Source: Sphingobium faniae
Lineage (GTDB): Bacteria; Pseudomonadota; Alphaproteobacteria; Sphingomonadales; Sphingomonadaceae
DNA length: 64,000 nucleotides
NCBI GenBank assembly: GCA_900100475.1
Contig: FMTU01000012.1
Location: forward strand, 1 to 64,000
Direction of reading: 5' to 3'
The first letter of the stretch is position 1. Each line of letters starts with the position of its first letter. Below, one piece after another: positions 47,348 through 57,023 of the stretch. Below the pieces are notes generated by a model. That model was given only the letters and a program-made list of their open reading frames with translations. It had not been told where the DNA came from and ran no database searches. The position numbers and the translations under genes are program-made.

Positions 47348-47376
47348 TTGATAGTGTAACAACTGTTTGGTATAGA
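47348..47376 (+). promoter_or_regulatory. Sigma-70-type promoter for acyl-CoA dehydrogenase
   Basis: TTGATA (47348-47353) and TATAGA (47371-47376) are 17 bases apart, with the start codon 27 bases further on. The spacer AACAACTGTT stretch could hold the operator for the TetR protein encoded just upstream. Confidence 0.65.
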
Positions 47377-47403
47377 GGTCTGCCGCAAGCAAAGGATGTC
47401 CCC

Positions 47404-49137
47404 ATGCAGGATTATGTCCCGCCCATCGACGATTATCGTTTCCTGATGACGCGGGTGCTGGATTTCAATCGGGCCATGGCGGACATCGGGATGGAAGTGG
47501 ACAGTGATCTCGCCGTCATGGTGCTGGAAGAAGCGGGACGGCTGTGCGCCGAGCGGCTCCAACCGCTCAACCGCACGGGGGATGAGGAAGGCAGCCGCCT
47601 GATCGACGGCGAGGTGAAGCTGCCACAGGGCTTTGCGGAGGCCTATCGGGAATTTGCCGGGGCGGGCTGGGCATCGCTGTCGTCGGACCCGGAGCATGGC
47701 GGGCAGGGGCTGCCCTTCATCCTGCAACTGTGGCTGGACGAGATGCTGTCGGCGACCAACCTGTCCTTCGGCCTGATCCCCGGCCTGACGCGCGGGGCCT
47801 GCGAAGCGATCGGCGCCCATGCGGACGAGGCGCTCAAGGCCGCTTATCTGCCGCCGATGGTGCGCGGGGAATGGACCGGCGCGATGGCGCTGACCGAAAG
47901 CGGCGCGGGCACCGATCTGGCGCTGCTCAAGACGAAAGCCGCGCCCGATGGCGCGGGCGGTTATGCCGTCACGGGAACGAAGATCTTCATCTCCTCGGGC
48001 GATCACGACATGGGCGGCAATATCGTCCATCTGGTGCTGGCCCGCCTGCCCGATGCGCCCGAAGGGGTGAAGGGGATCAGCCTGTTGCTCGTCCCCAAAT
48101 TCCTGCCCGACGCGACGGGGGACTTCACTGTCCGCAACGCCATGTCGGTGGGCGCGCTGGAAAAGAAGATGGGCATCCACGCCCAGCCGACCTGCGTCAT
48201 GAACTATGACGGCGCGACGGGATGGCTGGTGGGCGAGCCGCATAAGGGCCTTGCCGCCATGTTCACCATGATGAACGCCGAGCGGCTGATGGTCGGCATG
48301 CAGGGGCTGGGCATCGCGGGCGGCGCTTATCAGCAGGCCGTCGCCTATGCGCGCGAGCGGTTGCAGGGGCGCAGCGCCGACGGAACGCGCGGCCCGGTGC
48401 CGATCATCGACCATGCCGATGTACGGCGGATGCTGCTCCATGTCCGCGCCTTTGTGGAAGCGGGGAGGGCGCTGGCGGGCTGGACCGCGCTGCAACTCGA
48501 TCGCGCGCGTCGCCACCCGGATGCGGCCGAGAGGGCGAAGGCCGACGCGCTGGTCGCGCTGCTGACGCCGGTGGTGAAGGCGGCCTTTACCGACTTCGGT
48601 TTCGAAAGCGCGGTGCAGGCGCAACAGGTGTTCGGCGGCCATGGCTACATCCGCGAATGGGGCATGGAGCAATATGTGCGCGACGCCCGCATCGCCCAGA
48701 TTTACGAAGGCACCAACGGGGTGCAGGCGATGGACCTCGTCGGGCGGAAGCTGACGATGGGCGACGGCGCGGTGGCGCAGGGCTTTTTCGATCTGATGGC
48801 GTCCGATCTGGAAGGGCGGGATACAGCGATCGCAGTCAGCACGCGGGAAGCGTTGCAATTGCTGCGCGACGCCACCTTGGCCCTGCGCGGGGCTGGTACG
48901 GACGATCTGGGCGCGGCGGCGGTGGATTATCTGCGCCTCTTCGCGCTGGTTACGATGGGCTGGATGTGGGCGCGCATGGCGGCGGCTGCGGCGGAAGGCG
49001 ACACGCCGCTCCACAGCGGCAAGATCGCCGTGGCCGATTTCTTCGCCCGGCGCATGTTGCCGCAGGCAAAGGGACTGGCCACCGCGATTGCCGAAGGCGC
49101 GCAGCCCTTGATGGCGCTGCCTGTGGACGCCTTCTGA
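47404..49137 (+). CDS. Acyl-CoA dehydrogenase
   Basis: The 577-residue flavoenzyme matches the longer acyl-CoA dehydrogenases with an extra C-terminal domain. Visible are the FAD/substrate region MALTESGAGTDL (around 160-171), the MNAERL helix, and the catalytic Glu in YEGTNGVQAMDL (around residue 436), followed by an extra helical domain of about 130 residues. It oxidises acyl-CoA to enoyl-CoA and passes electrons to ETF. ATG 47404 has AAAGGA upstream. The TetR gene before it suggests acyl-CoA-responsive control. Chain-length preference is unknown. Confidence 0.92.
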   Translation: MQDYVPPIDDYRFLMTRVLDFNRAMADIGMEVDSDLAVMVLEEAGRLCAERLQPLNRTGDEEGSRLIDGEVKLPQGFAEAYREFAGAGWASLSSDPEHGGQGLPFILQLWLDEMLSATNLSFGLIPGLTRGACEAIGAHADEALKAAYLPPMVRGEWTGAMALTESGAGTDLALLKTKAAPDGAGGYAVTGTKIFISSGDHDMGGNIVHLVLARLPDAPEGVKGISLLLVPKFLPDATGDFTVRNAMSVGALEKKMGIHAQPTCVMNYDGATGWLVGEPHKGLAAMFTMMNAERLMVGMQGLGIAGGAYQQAVAYARERLQGRSADGTRGPVPIIDHADVRRMLLHVRAFVEAGRALAGWTALQLDRARRHPDAAERAKADALVALLTPVVKAAFTDFGFESAVQAQQVFGGHGYIREWGMEQYVRDARIAQIYEGTNGVQAMDLVGRKLTMGDGAVAQGFFDLMASDLEGRDTAIAVSTREALQLLRDATLALRGAGTDDLGAAAVDYLRLFALVTMGWMWARMAAAAAEGDTPLHSGKIAVADFFARRMLPQAKGLATAIAEGAQPLMALPVDAF

Positions 49138-49190
49138 TTTCCCGGCGCGCGGGGGATTGGTTTCCCGGGCGCCAGGCTGAACGAAACTTG

Positions 49191-49219
49191 TTGCAGGCGC
49201 GTCGCGATATGCCTATATC
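49191..49219 (+). promoter_or_regulatory. Sigma-70-type promoter for rimP-nusA operon
   Basis: TTGCAG (49191-49196) and TATATC (49214-49219) are 17 bases apart. GCGATAT/ATATCGC form an inverted repeat over the -10 element. The rimP start lies about 90 nt downstream. Confidence 0.55.
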
Positions 49220-49309
49220 GCGCTTGCTTCCTTGCATCGTCAAACATGTCGGGGTCGCGGGCGGAACGGCTCGCGGCGCGGAAGCCGCACATATTTGTCT
49301 GGAGATTCC

Positions 49310-49834
49310 ATGGCGGACATCGCCGAACTGACAGCATTGATCGAGCCGGAGGTGAAGGCCCTCGGCTTCGACCTCGTGCGAATCAAGCTGTTCGGATCGG
49401 GCGACGAACATACGCTTCAGATCATGGCCGAGCGGCCAGAGACGAAGCAGCTCGTCATCGAGGATTGTGCCGCCATCTCCCGCCGCCTGTCGGACCTGCT
49501 GGACGAAGCCGATCCGATCGAGGAAGCCTATCGCCTTGAAGTCAGTTCGCCGGGGATCGACCGTCCGCTGACCCGCCTGCACGACTTCCTGGAATGGAAA
49601 GGGCATGAGGCGAAGATTATGACGAGCGAAACCGTCGCGGGACGCAAGAGCTTCCGGGGTGTGCTTCAGGGCATTGAAGGCGACGATATTCAATTCAGGG
49701 ACGTGAAGGCGGGGGACGTTTCCATCCCCTTCGCGCTGGTGGGCGACGCGAAGCTGGTGCTGACCGACGCCCTCATTTCTGCTACCATGCCGCTTTCCTC
49801 CGATGGGGCGGACGAGTTCGAAACCGAAGAGTAA
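49310..49834 (+). CDS. rimP: Ribosome maturation factor RimP
   Basis: The 174-residue product has the RimP N-terminal domain (ALGFDLVRIKLFG, then VIEDCAAISRRLS and LEVSSPGIDRPL) and a C-terminal SH3-like domain. RimP binds the 30S subunit late in assembly. The ATG at 49310 has GGAG upstream and gives the normal family length; the longer frame from 49232 adds a non-conserved segment. It is the first gene of the operon, 12 nt before nusA. An acidic tail (FETEE) ends the protein. Confidence 0.95.
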   Translation: MADIAELTALIEPEVKALGFDLVRIKLFGSGDEHTLQIMAERPETKQLVIEDCAAISRRLSDLLDEADPIEEAYRLEVSSPGIDRPLTRLHDFLEWKGHEAKIMTSETVAGRKSFRGVLQGIEGDDIQFRDVKAGDVSIPFALVGDAKLVLTDALISATMPLSSDGADEFETEE

Positions 49835-49846
49835 AGGTTCACGACC

Positions 49847-51418
49847 ATGGCCAACGCCATTTCCGCCAACAAGGCCGAACTGCTCGCCATCGCGAACAGC
49901 GTCGCCAGCGAGAAGATGATCGACAAGGCGATCGTCATCGAAGCGATGGAAGACGCGATCCAGCGCGCCGCCCGCGCCCGTTACGGCGCGGAAAACGACA
50001 TCCGCGCGAAGCTGGACCCCGATACCGGCGACCTGCGTCTGTGGCGCGTCGTGGAAGTGGTCGAGGCGGTCGATGACTATTTCAAGCAGGTCGACCTCAA
50101 GCAGGCGCAGAAACTGAAGAAGGACGCCGTGATCGGCGACTTCATCGTCGATCCGCTGCCGCCCATTGACCTGGGCCGCATCGACGCCCAGTCGGCCAAG
50201 CAGGTGATCTTCCAGAAGGTCCGCGACGCCGAGCGCGAGCGCCAGCATGAAGAGTTCAAGGACCGCGTGGGCGAGATCATCACCGGCGTCGTCAAGTCTG
50301 TCGAATTCGGCCATGTGGTGGTGAATCTTGGCCGCGCCGAAGGCGTCATTCGCCGCGACCAGCAGATCCCGCGCGAAGTCGTCCGCGTCGGCGACCGCAT
50401 CCGTTCGGTGATCCTGAACGTGCGCCGCGAAAATCGCGGGCCGCAGATTTTCCTTTCCCGCGCGCATCCGGAATTCATGAAGAAGCTGTTCGCGCAGGAA
50501 GTGCCCGAAATCTATGACGGCGTGATCGAAATCAAGGCCGCCGCCCGCGATCCGGGCAGCCGCGCCAAGATCGGCGTCATCAGCCGCGATTCGAGCATCG
50601 ACCCGGTCGGCGCCTGCGTCGGCATGAAGGGCAGCCGCGTGCAGGCCGTCGTGCAGGAAATGCAGGGTGAAAAGATCGACATCATCCCGTGGAGCGAGGA
50701 TACCGCGACCTTCGTCGTCAACGCGCTCCAGCCCGCGCAGGTCGCCCGCGTCGTCATCGACGAGGAAGAAGAGCGCATCGAGGTCGTCGTTCCCGACGAT
50801 CAGTTGTCGCTCGCCATCGGCCGTCGCGGCCAGAATGTCCGCCTCGCCAGCCAGTTGACCGGCAAGGCCATCGACATCATGACCGAGGCCGACGCATCCG
50901 AAAAGCGCCAGAAGGAATTCGTCGCCCGGTCCGAACTATTCCAGAACGAACTGGACGTGGACGAAACCCTCTCGCAGCTTCTGGTGGCCGAAGGCTTTGG
51001 CGAGCTGGAGGAAGTGGCCTATGTCGGCGTCGACGAACTGGCCTCGATCGAAGGCTTTGACGACGATCTGGCGGCCGAATTGCAGAGCCGTGCGCAGGAA
51101 GCGCTGGACCGCCGCGAAGCTGCTGCCCGCGAAGAGCGTCAGGCACTGGGCGTCGAGGATGCGCTGGCCGACATGCCGCACCTCACCGAAGCCATGCTGG
51201 TGACCCTGGGCAAGGCGGGTATCAAGACGCTGGACGATCTGGCCGACCTCGCCACCGACGAGCTGATCGCGAAGAAGCGCGTCGACCAGCGCCGCCGCCG
51301 TAACGAGGCGCCGGAGGACAAGGGCGGCATCCTGGCCGAATATGGCCTGAACGAAGAGCAGGGCAATGAGGTTATCATGGCCGCCCGCGCTCATTGGTTC
51401 GAAGGCGAGGAAGCGTAA
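49847..51418 (+). CDS. nusA: Transcription factor NusA
   Basis: The 523-residue protein has the NusA order: N-terminal RNA-polymerase-binding domain (about 1-130), S1 domain (about 135-200), two KH domains (about 230-345, with GACVGMKGSRVQ and AIGRRGQNVRLA), and C-terminal helix-hairpin-helix repeats (about 360-520). NusA modulates pausing, termination and antitermination. The tautomerase gene begins 6 nt after its stop. Confidence 0.96.
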   Translation: MANAISANKAELLAIANSVASEKMIDKAIVIEAMEDAIQRAARARYGAENDIRAKLDPDTGDLRLWRVVEVVEAVDDYFKQVDLKQAQKLKKDAVIGDFIVDPLPPIDLGRIDAQSAKQVIFQKVRDAERERQHEEFKDRVGEIITGVVKSVEFGHVVVNLGRAEGVIRRDQQIPREVVRVGDRIRSVILNVRRENRGPQIFLSRAHPEFMKKLFAQEVPEIYDGVIEIKAAARDPGSRAKIGVISRDSSIDPVGACVGMKGSRVQAVVQEMQGEKIDIIPWSEDTATFVVNALQPAQVARVVIDEEEERIEVVVPDDQLSLAIGRRGQNVRLASQLTGKAIDIMTEADASEKRQKEFVARSELFQNELDVDETLSQLLVAEGFGELEEVAYVGVDELASIEGFDDDLAAELQSRAQEALDRREAAAREERQALGVEDALADMPHLTEAMLVTLGKAGIKTLDDLADLATDELIAKKRVDQRRRRNEAPEDKGGILAEYGLNEEQGNEVIMAARAHWFEGEEA

Positions 51419-51424
51419 GCCGAC

Positions 51425-51676
51425 ATGCCTTTCGTGGACATCCGCCTGGCCGGCCATGCGACCCGCGAGCAGAAAGCCGCGATCGTCGCCGACGTCACCC
51501 GGTCGCTCGTGGAGCGGCTGGGCAAGTCGCCGTCTGCCGTTCAGGTGGTGATCTCCGAAGTGTCGCCTGAAAATTATGGGGCGGGTGGTCAACTGATCGC
51601 CGCCCATGCGGCCGCCTTGCAGGATGCTGTGCCGCCAACAGGGGAGGACGCCGATGCCGCGGTCACTTCCCGATGA
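51425..51676 (+). CDS. 4-Oxalocrotonate tautomerase-like protein
   Basis: The 83-residue product begins Met-Pro, so removal of Met exposes the catalytic Pro1 of the tautomerase superfamily. The first strand (PFVDIRLAG), the helix (EQKAAIVADVTRSLVERLG) and the second strand (VQVVISEVSPENYG) match the 4-OT fold. It is longer than classical 62-residue 4-OT because of an Ala/Asp-rich tail. Such enzymes shift double bonds of keto acids or act on other small substrates. The gene lies 6 nt after nusA and 90 nt before the YlxR gene. No aromatic catabolism genes are nearby, so its role here is unclear. Confidence 0.82.
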   Translation: MPFVDIRLAGHATREQKAAIVADVTRSLVERLGKSPSAVQVVISEVSPENYGAGGQLIAAHAAALQDAVPPTGEDADAAVTSR

Positions 51677-51766
51677 GAGGCTAGAGGCTCTCTCAGCGCT
51701 CAAGGTCCGCTGTGCTCGTGCGAAGGCAGGGGCGCGGTCCCGGCGTCTCCGGCGGGAGGCGCGGTC

Positions 51767-52423
51767 ATGACCGAACGTAAATGCATCCTGTCCGGCGACC
51801 GCGCCGACCCGGAGACGCTGGTGCGACTGGCGCTGGGTCCCAATGGCGAAATCTTGCCCGACATTCGCGCAAAAGCGCCGGGGCGGGGCGCGTGGATCGG
51901 CGTTTCGCGATCCGAACTGGAAACCGCGCTGGCGAAGGGGAAGCTCAAGGGCGCGCTCGCCCGTGCGTTCAAGACCGGCGAATTGCAGATTCCGGATGAC
52001 CTGCCGGACCTCATCGAAACCGGGCTTCGCAAGGCGCTGCTCGACCGGCTGGGGCTGGAGGCGCGGGCGTCGATGCTGCTTACCGGATCGGAAAAGATCG
52101 ACGTCGCGGCGCGTCAGGGCAAGGTTGCGCTGCTCCTCCACGCCGCCGACGCGGCCGCGGACGGCAACCGTAAACTGGATCAGGCGCTGCGCGTCGGACA
52201 GGAAGCGGAAGGCACGGATTTGGCGGGCATCGTCTTGCCTGTGGACCGCAACGCCCTATCTATGGCAATGGGGCGGGACAATGTCGTCCATATCGCGGTG
52301 ACCGACTCGCGAGCCGCATCGCGTTTGCGCGCGGCTCTGGGCCGCTTGGAAAGCTATCTGGGTTGCGCTACCGGGGCGCCGGTGCATGGGGAGCAGGGCT
52401 CCGCCGATGCACTGGGCGCCTGA
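51767..52423 (+). CDS. YlxR-like RNA-binding protein with L7Ae-like half
   Basis: The 218-residue product has an N-terminal YlxR (DUF448) domain with the usual ERKCILSGDRADP opening and the RGAW/I segment. A C-terminal half of about 110 residues resembles the L7Ae/L30e fold (KVALLLHAADAAADG, then GRDNVVHIAV). This fused form between nusA and infB is common in alphaproteobacteria. It is presumed to bind RNA. A plausible GGGAGGCG site precedes ATG 51767. Confidence 0.88.
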   Translation: MTERKCILSGDRADPETLVRLALGPNGEILPDIRAKAPGRGAWIGVSRSELETALAKGKLKGALARAFKTGELQIPDDLPDLIETGLRKALLDRLGLEARASMLLTGSEKIDVAARQGKVALLLHAADAAADGNRKLDQALRVGQEAEGTDLAGIVLPVDRNALSMAMGRDNVVHIAVTDSRAASRLRAALGRLESYLGCATGAPVHGEQGSADALGA

Positions 52424-52492
52424 GCAATATGGAATAAAGGCGCCGGCGGGCCGCTCCCGCCGGATTGGAAGTGAAGGGTTAAGTTCAGTCGT

Positions 52493-55090
52493 ATGAGTGA
52501 CAGCAAGGAAGACAAGCCGGTTCTCGGCCGCAAGCCGCTGGGGATCAAGCGCACGGTCGAGTCCGGTCAGGTGCAGCAGCAGTTCAGCCATGGCCGCAAG
52601 AATACGGTCGTGGTCGAGGTGAAGCGGCGCCGTGTCCTGGGCAAGCCGGGCGAAAGCGCCGGCGGCGCCCCGGCTGCGCCCCAGCCTGATCCGACGCCCG
52701 CGCCCAGCGCCGCCGCGCCGCAGCCGCAGGCCCGCGCGCCGCAGCCCGCTGCCCCTGTCCGTCAGGCGCCGCCGCAAAATCTGATGTCGCGTCAGGAATT
52801 GCAGGCCAAGCTGCTGCGCGAAGCGGAAGAAGCCCGGATGACCGCGCTGGAAGACGCGCGCCGCCGCGAGGCCGCCGAGCGTGTGGCCGCGAGCGAGGAA
52901 GAACGCCGCCGCGTCGAGGAAAATCGCGCCGCCGCCGAAACGGCCGAGGCCGAAGCCGCGCGCCGGGTCGAGGAAGAAGCCAGAGCCGCGCAGGAGGCCG
53001 CGCAAGCCCCTGCGCCGGCATCCACGCCCGCCACGGAACAAGCTGCTGTTCCTGAGCAGGCGCCCGCTCCGGCGAACGAACGTCCGGCCCCGACGGCTTC
53101 GACCGCGCCGCCGCCGCGCCGTTTCACCCCGGTCACGCCGGTCAAGCGCCCCGAACCGGCCAAGCCCGATCGCGCCAAGCGTGGCGACGATAATCGCCGC
53201 CAGTCCGGCAAGCTGACCGTCACGCGCGCTCTGGCCGATGACGACAGCGCCCGCGCCCGCTCGCTCGCCGCATTGAAGCGCGCCCGCGAAAAGGAACGCC
53301 GCGCGCATTATTCGGGCGGCAGCCAGCCACGCGAAAAGCAGGTGCGCGATGTCGTGGTGCCGGAAAGCATCACCGTGCAGGAACTTGCCAACCGCATGGC
53401 CGAAAAGGGCGCGGATCTGGTGAAGGCCCTGTTCAAGATGGGCACCGCCGTGACGCTCAATCAGCCGATTGATCAGGATACGGCGGAATTGCTGGTCGAG
53501 GAATTCGGCCACCGCATCCAGCGCGTGTCCGAAGCCGATGTCGAAATCGGCATAGAAGGGGAAGCGGATGCGTCCGAAACGCTGAAGCCTCGCCCGCCGG
53601 TCGTCACGATCATGGGTCATGTCGACCATGGCAAGACCAGCCTGCTCGACGCGCTGCGCGGCACCGATGTGGTGGCGGGCGAAAGCGGCGGCATTACGCA
53701 GCATATCGGCGCCTATCAGGTGAAGACCAAGGGCGGCGACACGATCACCTTCCTCGACACGCCGGGCCATGAGGCTTTCTCGGAGATGCGCGCGCGTGGC
53801 GCGAACGTCACCGACATCGTCATTCTGGTGGTGGCGGCGGACGACGGCCTGATGCCGCAAACCATCGAGGCGATCAACCACACCAAGGCGGCGGGCGTCC
53901 CGATGATCGTCGCGATCAACAAGGTGGACAAGCCCGAAGCCAATCCCCAGCGCGTGCGTGAGCGCCTGCTGGAGCATGAGGTGATCGTCGAGGAAATGGG
54001 CGGCGAAACGCAGGATGTCGAAGTGTCCGCGCTCAAGAAGCAGGGCCTTGACACCCTGATCGAGAAGATCCTGATCCAGGCCGAACTGATGGAACTGACC
54101 GCTAATCCGGATCGCAGCGCCGAAGGCAATGTGATCGAGGCGCAACTCGACAAGGGTCGCGGCGCGGTAGCGACCGTTCTGGTTCGTCGCGGTACGCTCA
54201 AGGTCGGCGACACCTTCGTCATTGGTGCGGAAAGCGGCAAGGTGCGCGCGCTCATCAACGACAAGGGGCAGAATGTGAAGGTCGCTGGCCCGTCGACCCC
54301 GGTCGAGGTGCTGGGCCTGACGGGCGTTCCGCTGGCGGGCGATCAGATCACCGTCGTGGAGAATGAAGCGCGCGCCCGCGAAGTCGCCGCCTATCGTCAG
54401 GAACAGGCGACGCGCAAGCGCACGACGGCCGCGCCGACCAGCTTTGAACATATGTTCTCGGCGCTCAACACCAAGGTCATCGAATATCCGGTGGTGGTGA
54501 AGGGTGACGTGCAGGGTTCGGTCGAAGCGATCGTGTCTTCGCTCAACCGCATCTCGACCGACGAGATCAAGGTCCGCATCCTCCATTCGGGCGCAGGCGC
54601 GATCACGGAAAGCGACGTCACGCTGGCCGCCGCCAGCAACGCCCCGCTGATCGGCTTCAACGTGCGTCCCAATGCAAAGGCGCGCCAGCTTGCCGAGCGC
54701 GAGAAAGTGTCGCTGCGTTATTATGACGTGATCTACGACCTGCTGGAGGAAGTGCGCGGCGAAATGGCCGGGCAACTCGCCCCCGAACGGATCGAGACGA
54801 TCGTCGGCCGCGCCGAGGTGCTTCAGGTCTTCCCGGCCGGCAAGAAGGACAAGGCGGCGGGTCTGCTCGTGCTCGACGGCATCATCCGCAAGGGACTGTC
54901 CGCGCGCCTTACCCGCGACGATGTCATCGTGTCGCGCACCCATATCGCGTCTCTGCGCCGCTTCAAGGACGATGTGTCCGAAGTCCGCGCGGGCATGGAG
55001 TGCGGTGTGGTCCTGCAGGACACCAACGACATCAAGCCCGGCGATACGCTGGAATTGTTCGAGGTCGAGGAACGCGCTCGCACGCTGTAA
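52493..55090 (+). CDS. infB: Translation initiation factor IF-2
   Basis: The 865-residue GTPase has a long, low-complexity N-terminal part rich in Ala, Pro, Glu and Arg (about 40-260) and an IF2_N-type segment near 285-350. The G domain follows (GHVDHGKTS around 375, DTPGHEAF around 420, NKVD around 475), then the domains that bind initiator tRNA. It positions fMet-tRNA on the 30S subunit and promotes subunit joining. The ATG at 52493 lies 69 nt after the YlxR stop. Confidence 0.97.
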   Translation: MSDSKEDKPVLGRKPLGIKRTVESGQVQQQFSHGRKNTVVVEVKRRRVLGKPGESAGGAPAAPQPDPTPAPSAAAPQPQARAPQPAAPVRQAPPQNLMSRQELQAKLLREAEEARMTALEDARRREAAERVAASEEERRRVEENRAAAETAEAEAARRVEEEARAAQEAAQAPAPASTPATEQAAVPEQAPAPANERPAPTASTAPPPRRFTPVTPVKRPEPAKPDRAKRGDDNRRQSGKLTVTRALADDDSARARSLAALKRAREKERRAHYSGGSQPREKQVRDVVVPESITVQELANRMAEKGADLVKALFKMGTAVTLNQPIDQDTAELLVEEFGHRIQRVSEADVEIGIEGEADASETLKPRPPVVTIMGHVDHGKTSLLDALRGTDVVAGESGGITQHIGAYQVKTKGGDTITFLDTPGHEAFSEMRARGANVTDIVILVVAADDGLMPQTIEAINHTKAAGVPMIVAINKVDKPEANPQRVRERLLEHEVIVEEMGGETQDVEVSALKKQGLDTLIEKILIQAELMELTANPDRSAEGNVIEAQLDKGRGAVATVLVRRGTLKVGDTFVIGAESGKVRALINDKGQNVKVAGPSTPVEVLGLTGVPLAGDQITVVENEARAREVAAYRQEQATRKRTTAAPTSFEHMFSALNTKVIEYPVVVKGDVQGSVEAIVSSLNRISTDEIKVRILHSGAGAITESDVTLAAASNAPLIGFNVRPNAKARQLAEREKVSLRYYDVIYDLLEEVRGEMAGQLAPERIETIVGRAEVLQVFPAGKKDKAAGLLVLDGIIRKGLSARLTRDDVIVSRTHIASLRRFKDDVSEVRAGMECGVVLQDTNDIKPGDTLELFEVEERARTL

Positions 55091-55091
55091 G

Positions 55092-55107
55092 GGAATGGCG
55101 CCATTCC
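55092..55107. repeat. Perfect 16-nt palindrome after infB
   Basis: GGAATGGCGCCATTCC directly follows the infB stop. A second stem (CCGG...CCGG near 55161-55178) lies before rbfA. These may process or stabilise the operon mRNA. The spacer sequence around 55157-55185 looks like a dispersed sphingomonad intergenic repeat, which is a memory-based impression. Confidence 0.45.
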
Positions 55108-55191
55108 GGTTGTGGCCGGAGTGGCGCGTCCTTTGCGATTGTGCGTTGTGGCCTGAACTCCGGCTTCGCACCGGGGTGACAAGGATATGCT

Positions 55192-55587
55192 ATGGCTCAA
55201 CAACCCGAAGGCCCATCCGTCCGCCTGCTCCGCGTGGGCGAGCAGGTGCGCCATGTCCTGTCCGAAATCCTGACGCGCGGCGACGTGCATGATGATGTGC
55301 TGGCCAGCCATGTGGTCAGCGTCACCGAAGTGCGCATGTCCCCGGACCTGCGCCATGCGACGGTGTTCGTGAAGTCGCTGTTGGGACATGACGAGGAAGC
55401 GGTGCTGAAGGCGCTGCGGACCAATACCGCCTATCTCCAGCGGGAAGTCGCGCATCGCATAAGCCTCAAATATGCAGCGAAGCTCAAATTTCTGGCGGAT
55501 GAGAGTTTCGACGAAGGCAGCCATATCGACCGCCTGCTCCGCGATCCCAAAGTCTTGCGCGATCTGGAAAAGCCGCAGGACGATTGA
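55192..55587 (+). CDS. rbfA: Ribosome-binding factor A
   Basis: The 131-residue product has the RbfA KH-like fold: [14 protein letters not shown] near the start, the [19 protein letters not shown] central strand region, and RHR-type helices with [11 protein letters not shown]. It helps 16S rRNA 5'-end maturation and cold adaptation on the 30S subunit. The ATG is at 55192, after AAGGA. Its position between infB and truB is standard. Confidence 0.95.
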   Translation: MAQQPEGPSVRLLRVGEQVRHVLSEILTRGDVHDDVLASHVVSVTEVRMSPDLRHATVFVKSLLGHDEEAVLKALRTNTAYLQREVAHRISLKYAAKLKFLADESFDEGSHIDRLLRDPKVLRDLEKPQDD

Positions 55588-55702
55588 CCTTTCGCATCGC
55601 GGCGCAAGGGATTTGTAGCAAAGTGTCGCAGGGCGTTGAATGACGGGCGGCATCGCTTACCTCTCTTCCGACAGGGGCTCTGAAAGAAGATTGGAGCCGG
55701 AT

Positions 55703-56080
55703 ATGAGGACCATCGCTCACTTTACCCGCACTGCGGTCGCGGCGGCCGCTCTGGCGCTTACGGGCACGGCCATGGCGGCGGAAACGAACCGCCCGCTTGG
55801 CGTCGAAGCCAGCATTCCCTTCGTCAACCATGGCGGCATCGCCGACTGGCGGGCCGATGGCCGTGACGGGCTGTATATTCAGGATCAACACCACAACTGG
55901 TATCATGCCAGCCTGATGGGCTTCTGCACGGACTTGCCTTACGCACAGGCCGTGGGGTTCAGGACATGGGGCGGAGACAGGCTCGACCGCTTCTCCGCGA
56001 TCCAGGTCGGCGGTCAGCGGTGCCAGATCCAAAGCCTCGTCACCAGCGCCCCGCCGCCCGTCAAGGCGCATAAGGGCTGA
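55703..56080 (+). CDS. Exported DUF6491-like protein
   Basis: The 125-residue product has a signal peptide (about 1-25, ending AMAAE). The mature part has GIADWRADGRDGLYIQD, a WYHASL segment and two cysteines (FCTDL and RCQIQ) spaced about 35 residues apart, which may form a disulfide. This is the pattern I associate with the DUF6491 family of small periplasmic proteins; function is unknown. ATG 55703 has GGAG upstream; the longer frame from 55640 puts extra residues before the signal. It sits between rbfA and truB, an unusual place for an exported protein. It may have its own promoter in the 115-nt gap. Confidence 0.75.
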   Translation: MRTIAHFTRTAVAAAALALTGTAMAAETNRPLGVEASIPFVNHGGIADWRADGRDGLYIQDQHHNWYHASLMGFCTDLPYAQAVGFRTWGGDRLDRFSAIQVGGQRCQIQSLVTSAPPPVKAHKG

Positions 56081-56112
56081 CAACGGCATCCGCGCAGGAT
56101 AGAGGCGCGCGG

Positions 56113-57006
56113 ATGCACGGCTGGATCATCCTCGACAAACCCCATGGTCTTGGCTCGACGCAGGCAGTGAGCGCGGTCAAGCGCGTCCTGCGCCAAAGTG
56201 GCGCGGGCAAGGTCAAGGTCGGTCATGGCGGCACGCTCGATCCTCTGGCGACAGGCGTGTTGCCGGTGGCCATCGGGGAAGCGACCAAGCTGGCGGGCCG
56301 GATGCTCGACAGCGACAAGGTCTATGATTTCACGGTTGCCTTCGGGGCGCAAACCGACACGCTCGACCTGGAAGGGCGGGTGATCGCGACCAGCGACCAT
56401 CGCCCGACGCTGGCGGAAGTGGAGGCAGTGCTGCCGCGCTTCACCGGCCCCATCGAACAGGCCCCGCCCGCTTATTCCGCGATCCTGATCGACGGCCAGC
56501 GCGCCTACGACCTCGCCCGCGCGGGGCAGCAGGTGGAGATGAAGACGCGGGCGGTCACCATATATTCGCTCAACATCGCCGCCAGCGAGGCGGAAGGAGC
56601 GGGAGTGGCCTCCGCCACCCTGACCGCCCATGTCTCCAAGGGCACCTATATCCGCAGCCTCGCCCGCGACATCGCGCTGGCGCTGGGCACGGTGGGGCAT
56701 GTCACGATGCTGCGCCGGGTGAAGGCGGGGCCGTTCACGCTGGACATGGCTATTTCGCTGGACAAATGGGAGGAAGCTGCTAGGGGCGGCGGCATCGCGC
56801 AGCTTATGCTGCCGTTGACGGCGGGGCTGGACGACATCCCGGCTCTTTCCGTCTCTCCCGATGAAGCGCTGGCTCTCCGACAGGGCAAGGTGCTGGTCGG
56901 GAAACCGCATACCGGCCTCATGCTGGCGATGGAGGGCGATACGCCCGTCGCGCTGGTCGATGCCAGTGGCCCGGAAATCCGGGTGGTGCGCGGCTTTAAT
57001 CTCTAG
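56113..57006 (+). CDS. truB: tRNA pseudouridine(55) synthase TruB
   Basis: The 297-residue enzyme has the catalytic motif [12 protein letters not shown] with nucleophile Asp43, the opening GWIILDKP, and the [11 protein letters not shown] motif near residue 178. It converts U55 to pseudouridine in the T arm of most tRNAs and also acts as a tRNA chaperone. It starts 32 nt after the DUF6491-like gene and ends 17 nt before rpsO. Confidence 0.96.
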   Translation: MHGWIILDKPHGLGSTQAVSAVKRVLRQSGAGKVKVGHGGTLDPLATGVLPVAIGEATKLAGRMLDSDKVYDFTVAFGAQTDTLDLEGRVIATSDHRPTLAEVEAVLPRFTGPIEQAPPAYSAILIDGQRAYDLARAGQQVEMKTRAVTIYSLNIAASEAEGAGVASATLTAHVSKGTYIRSLARDIALALGTVGHVTMLRRVKAGPFTLDMAISLDKWEEAARGGGIAQLMLPLTAGLDDIPALSVSPDEALALRQGKVLVGKPHTGLMLAMEGDTPVALVDASGPEIRVVRGFNL

Positions 57007-57023
57007 TCGAAGAAAGGAAGCCG

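Noticed and set aside
52256..55171. Minus-strand frame of 971 codons opposite infB
   Set aside because: infB is certain on the plus strand; the antisense frame is a GC-bias shadow. The same applies to 57003-59864 opposite pnp and 17683-20118 opposite the barrel gene.
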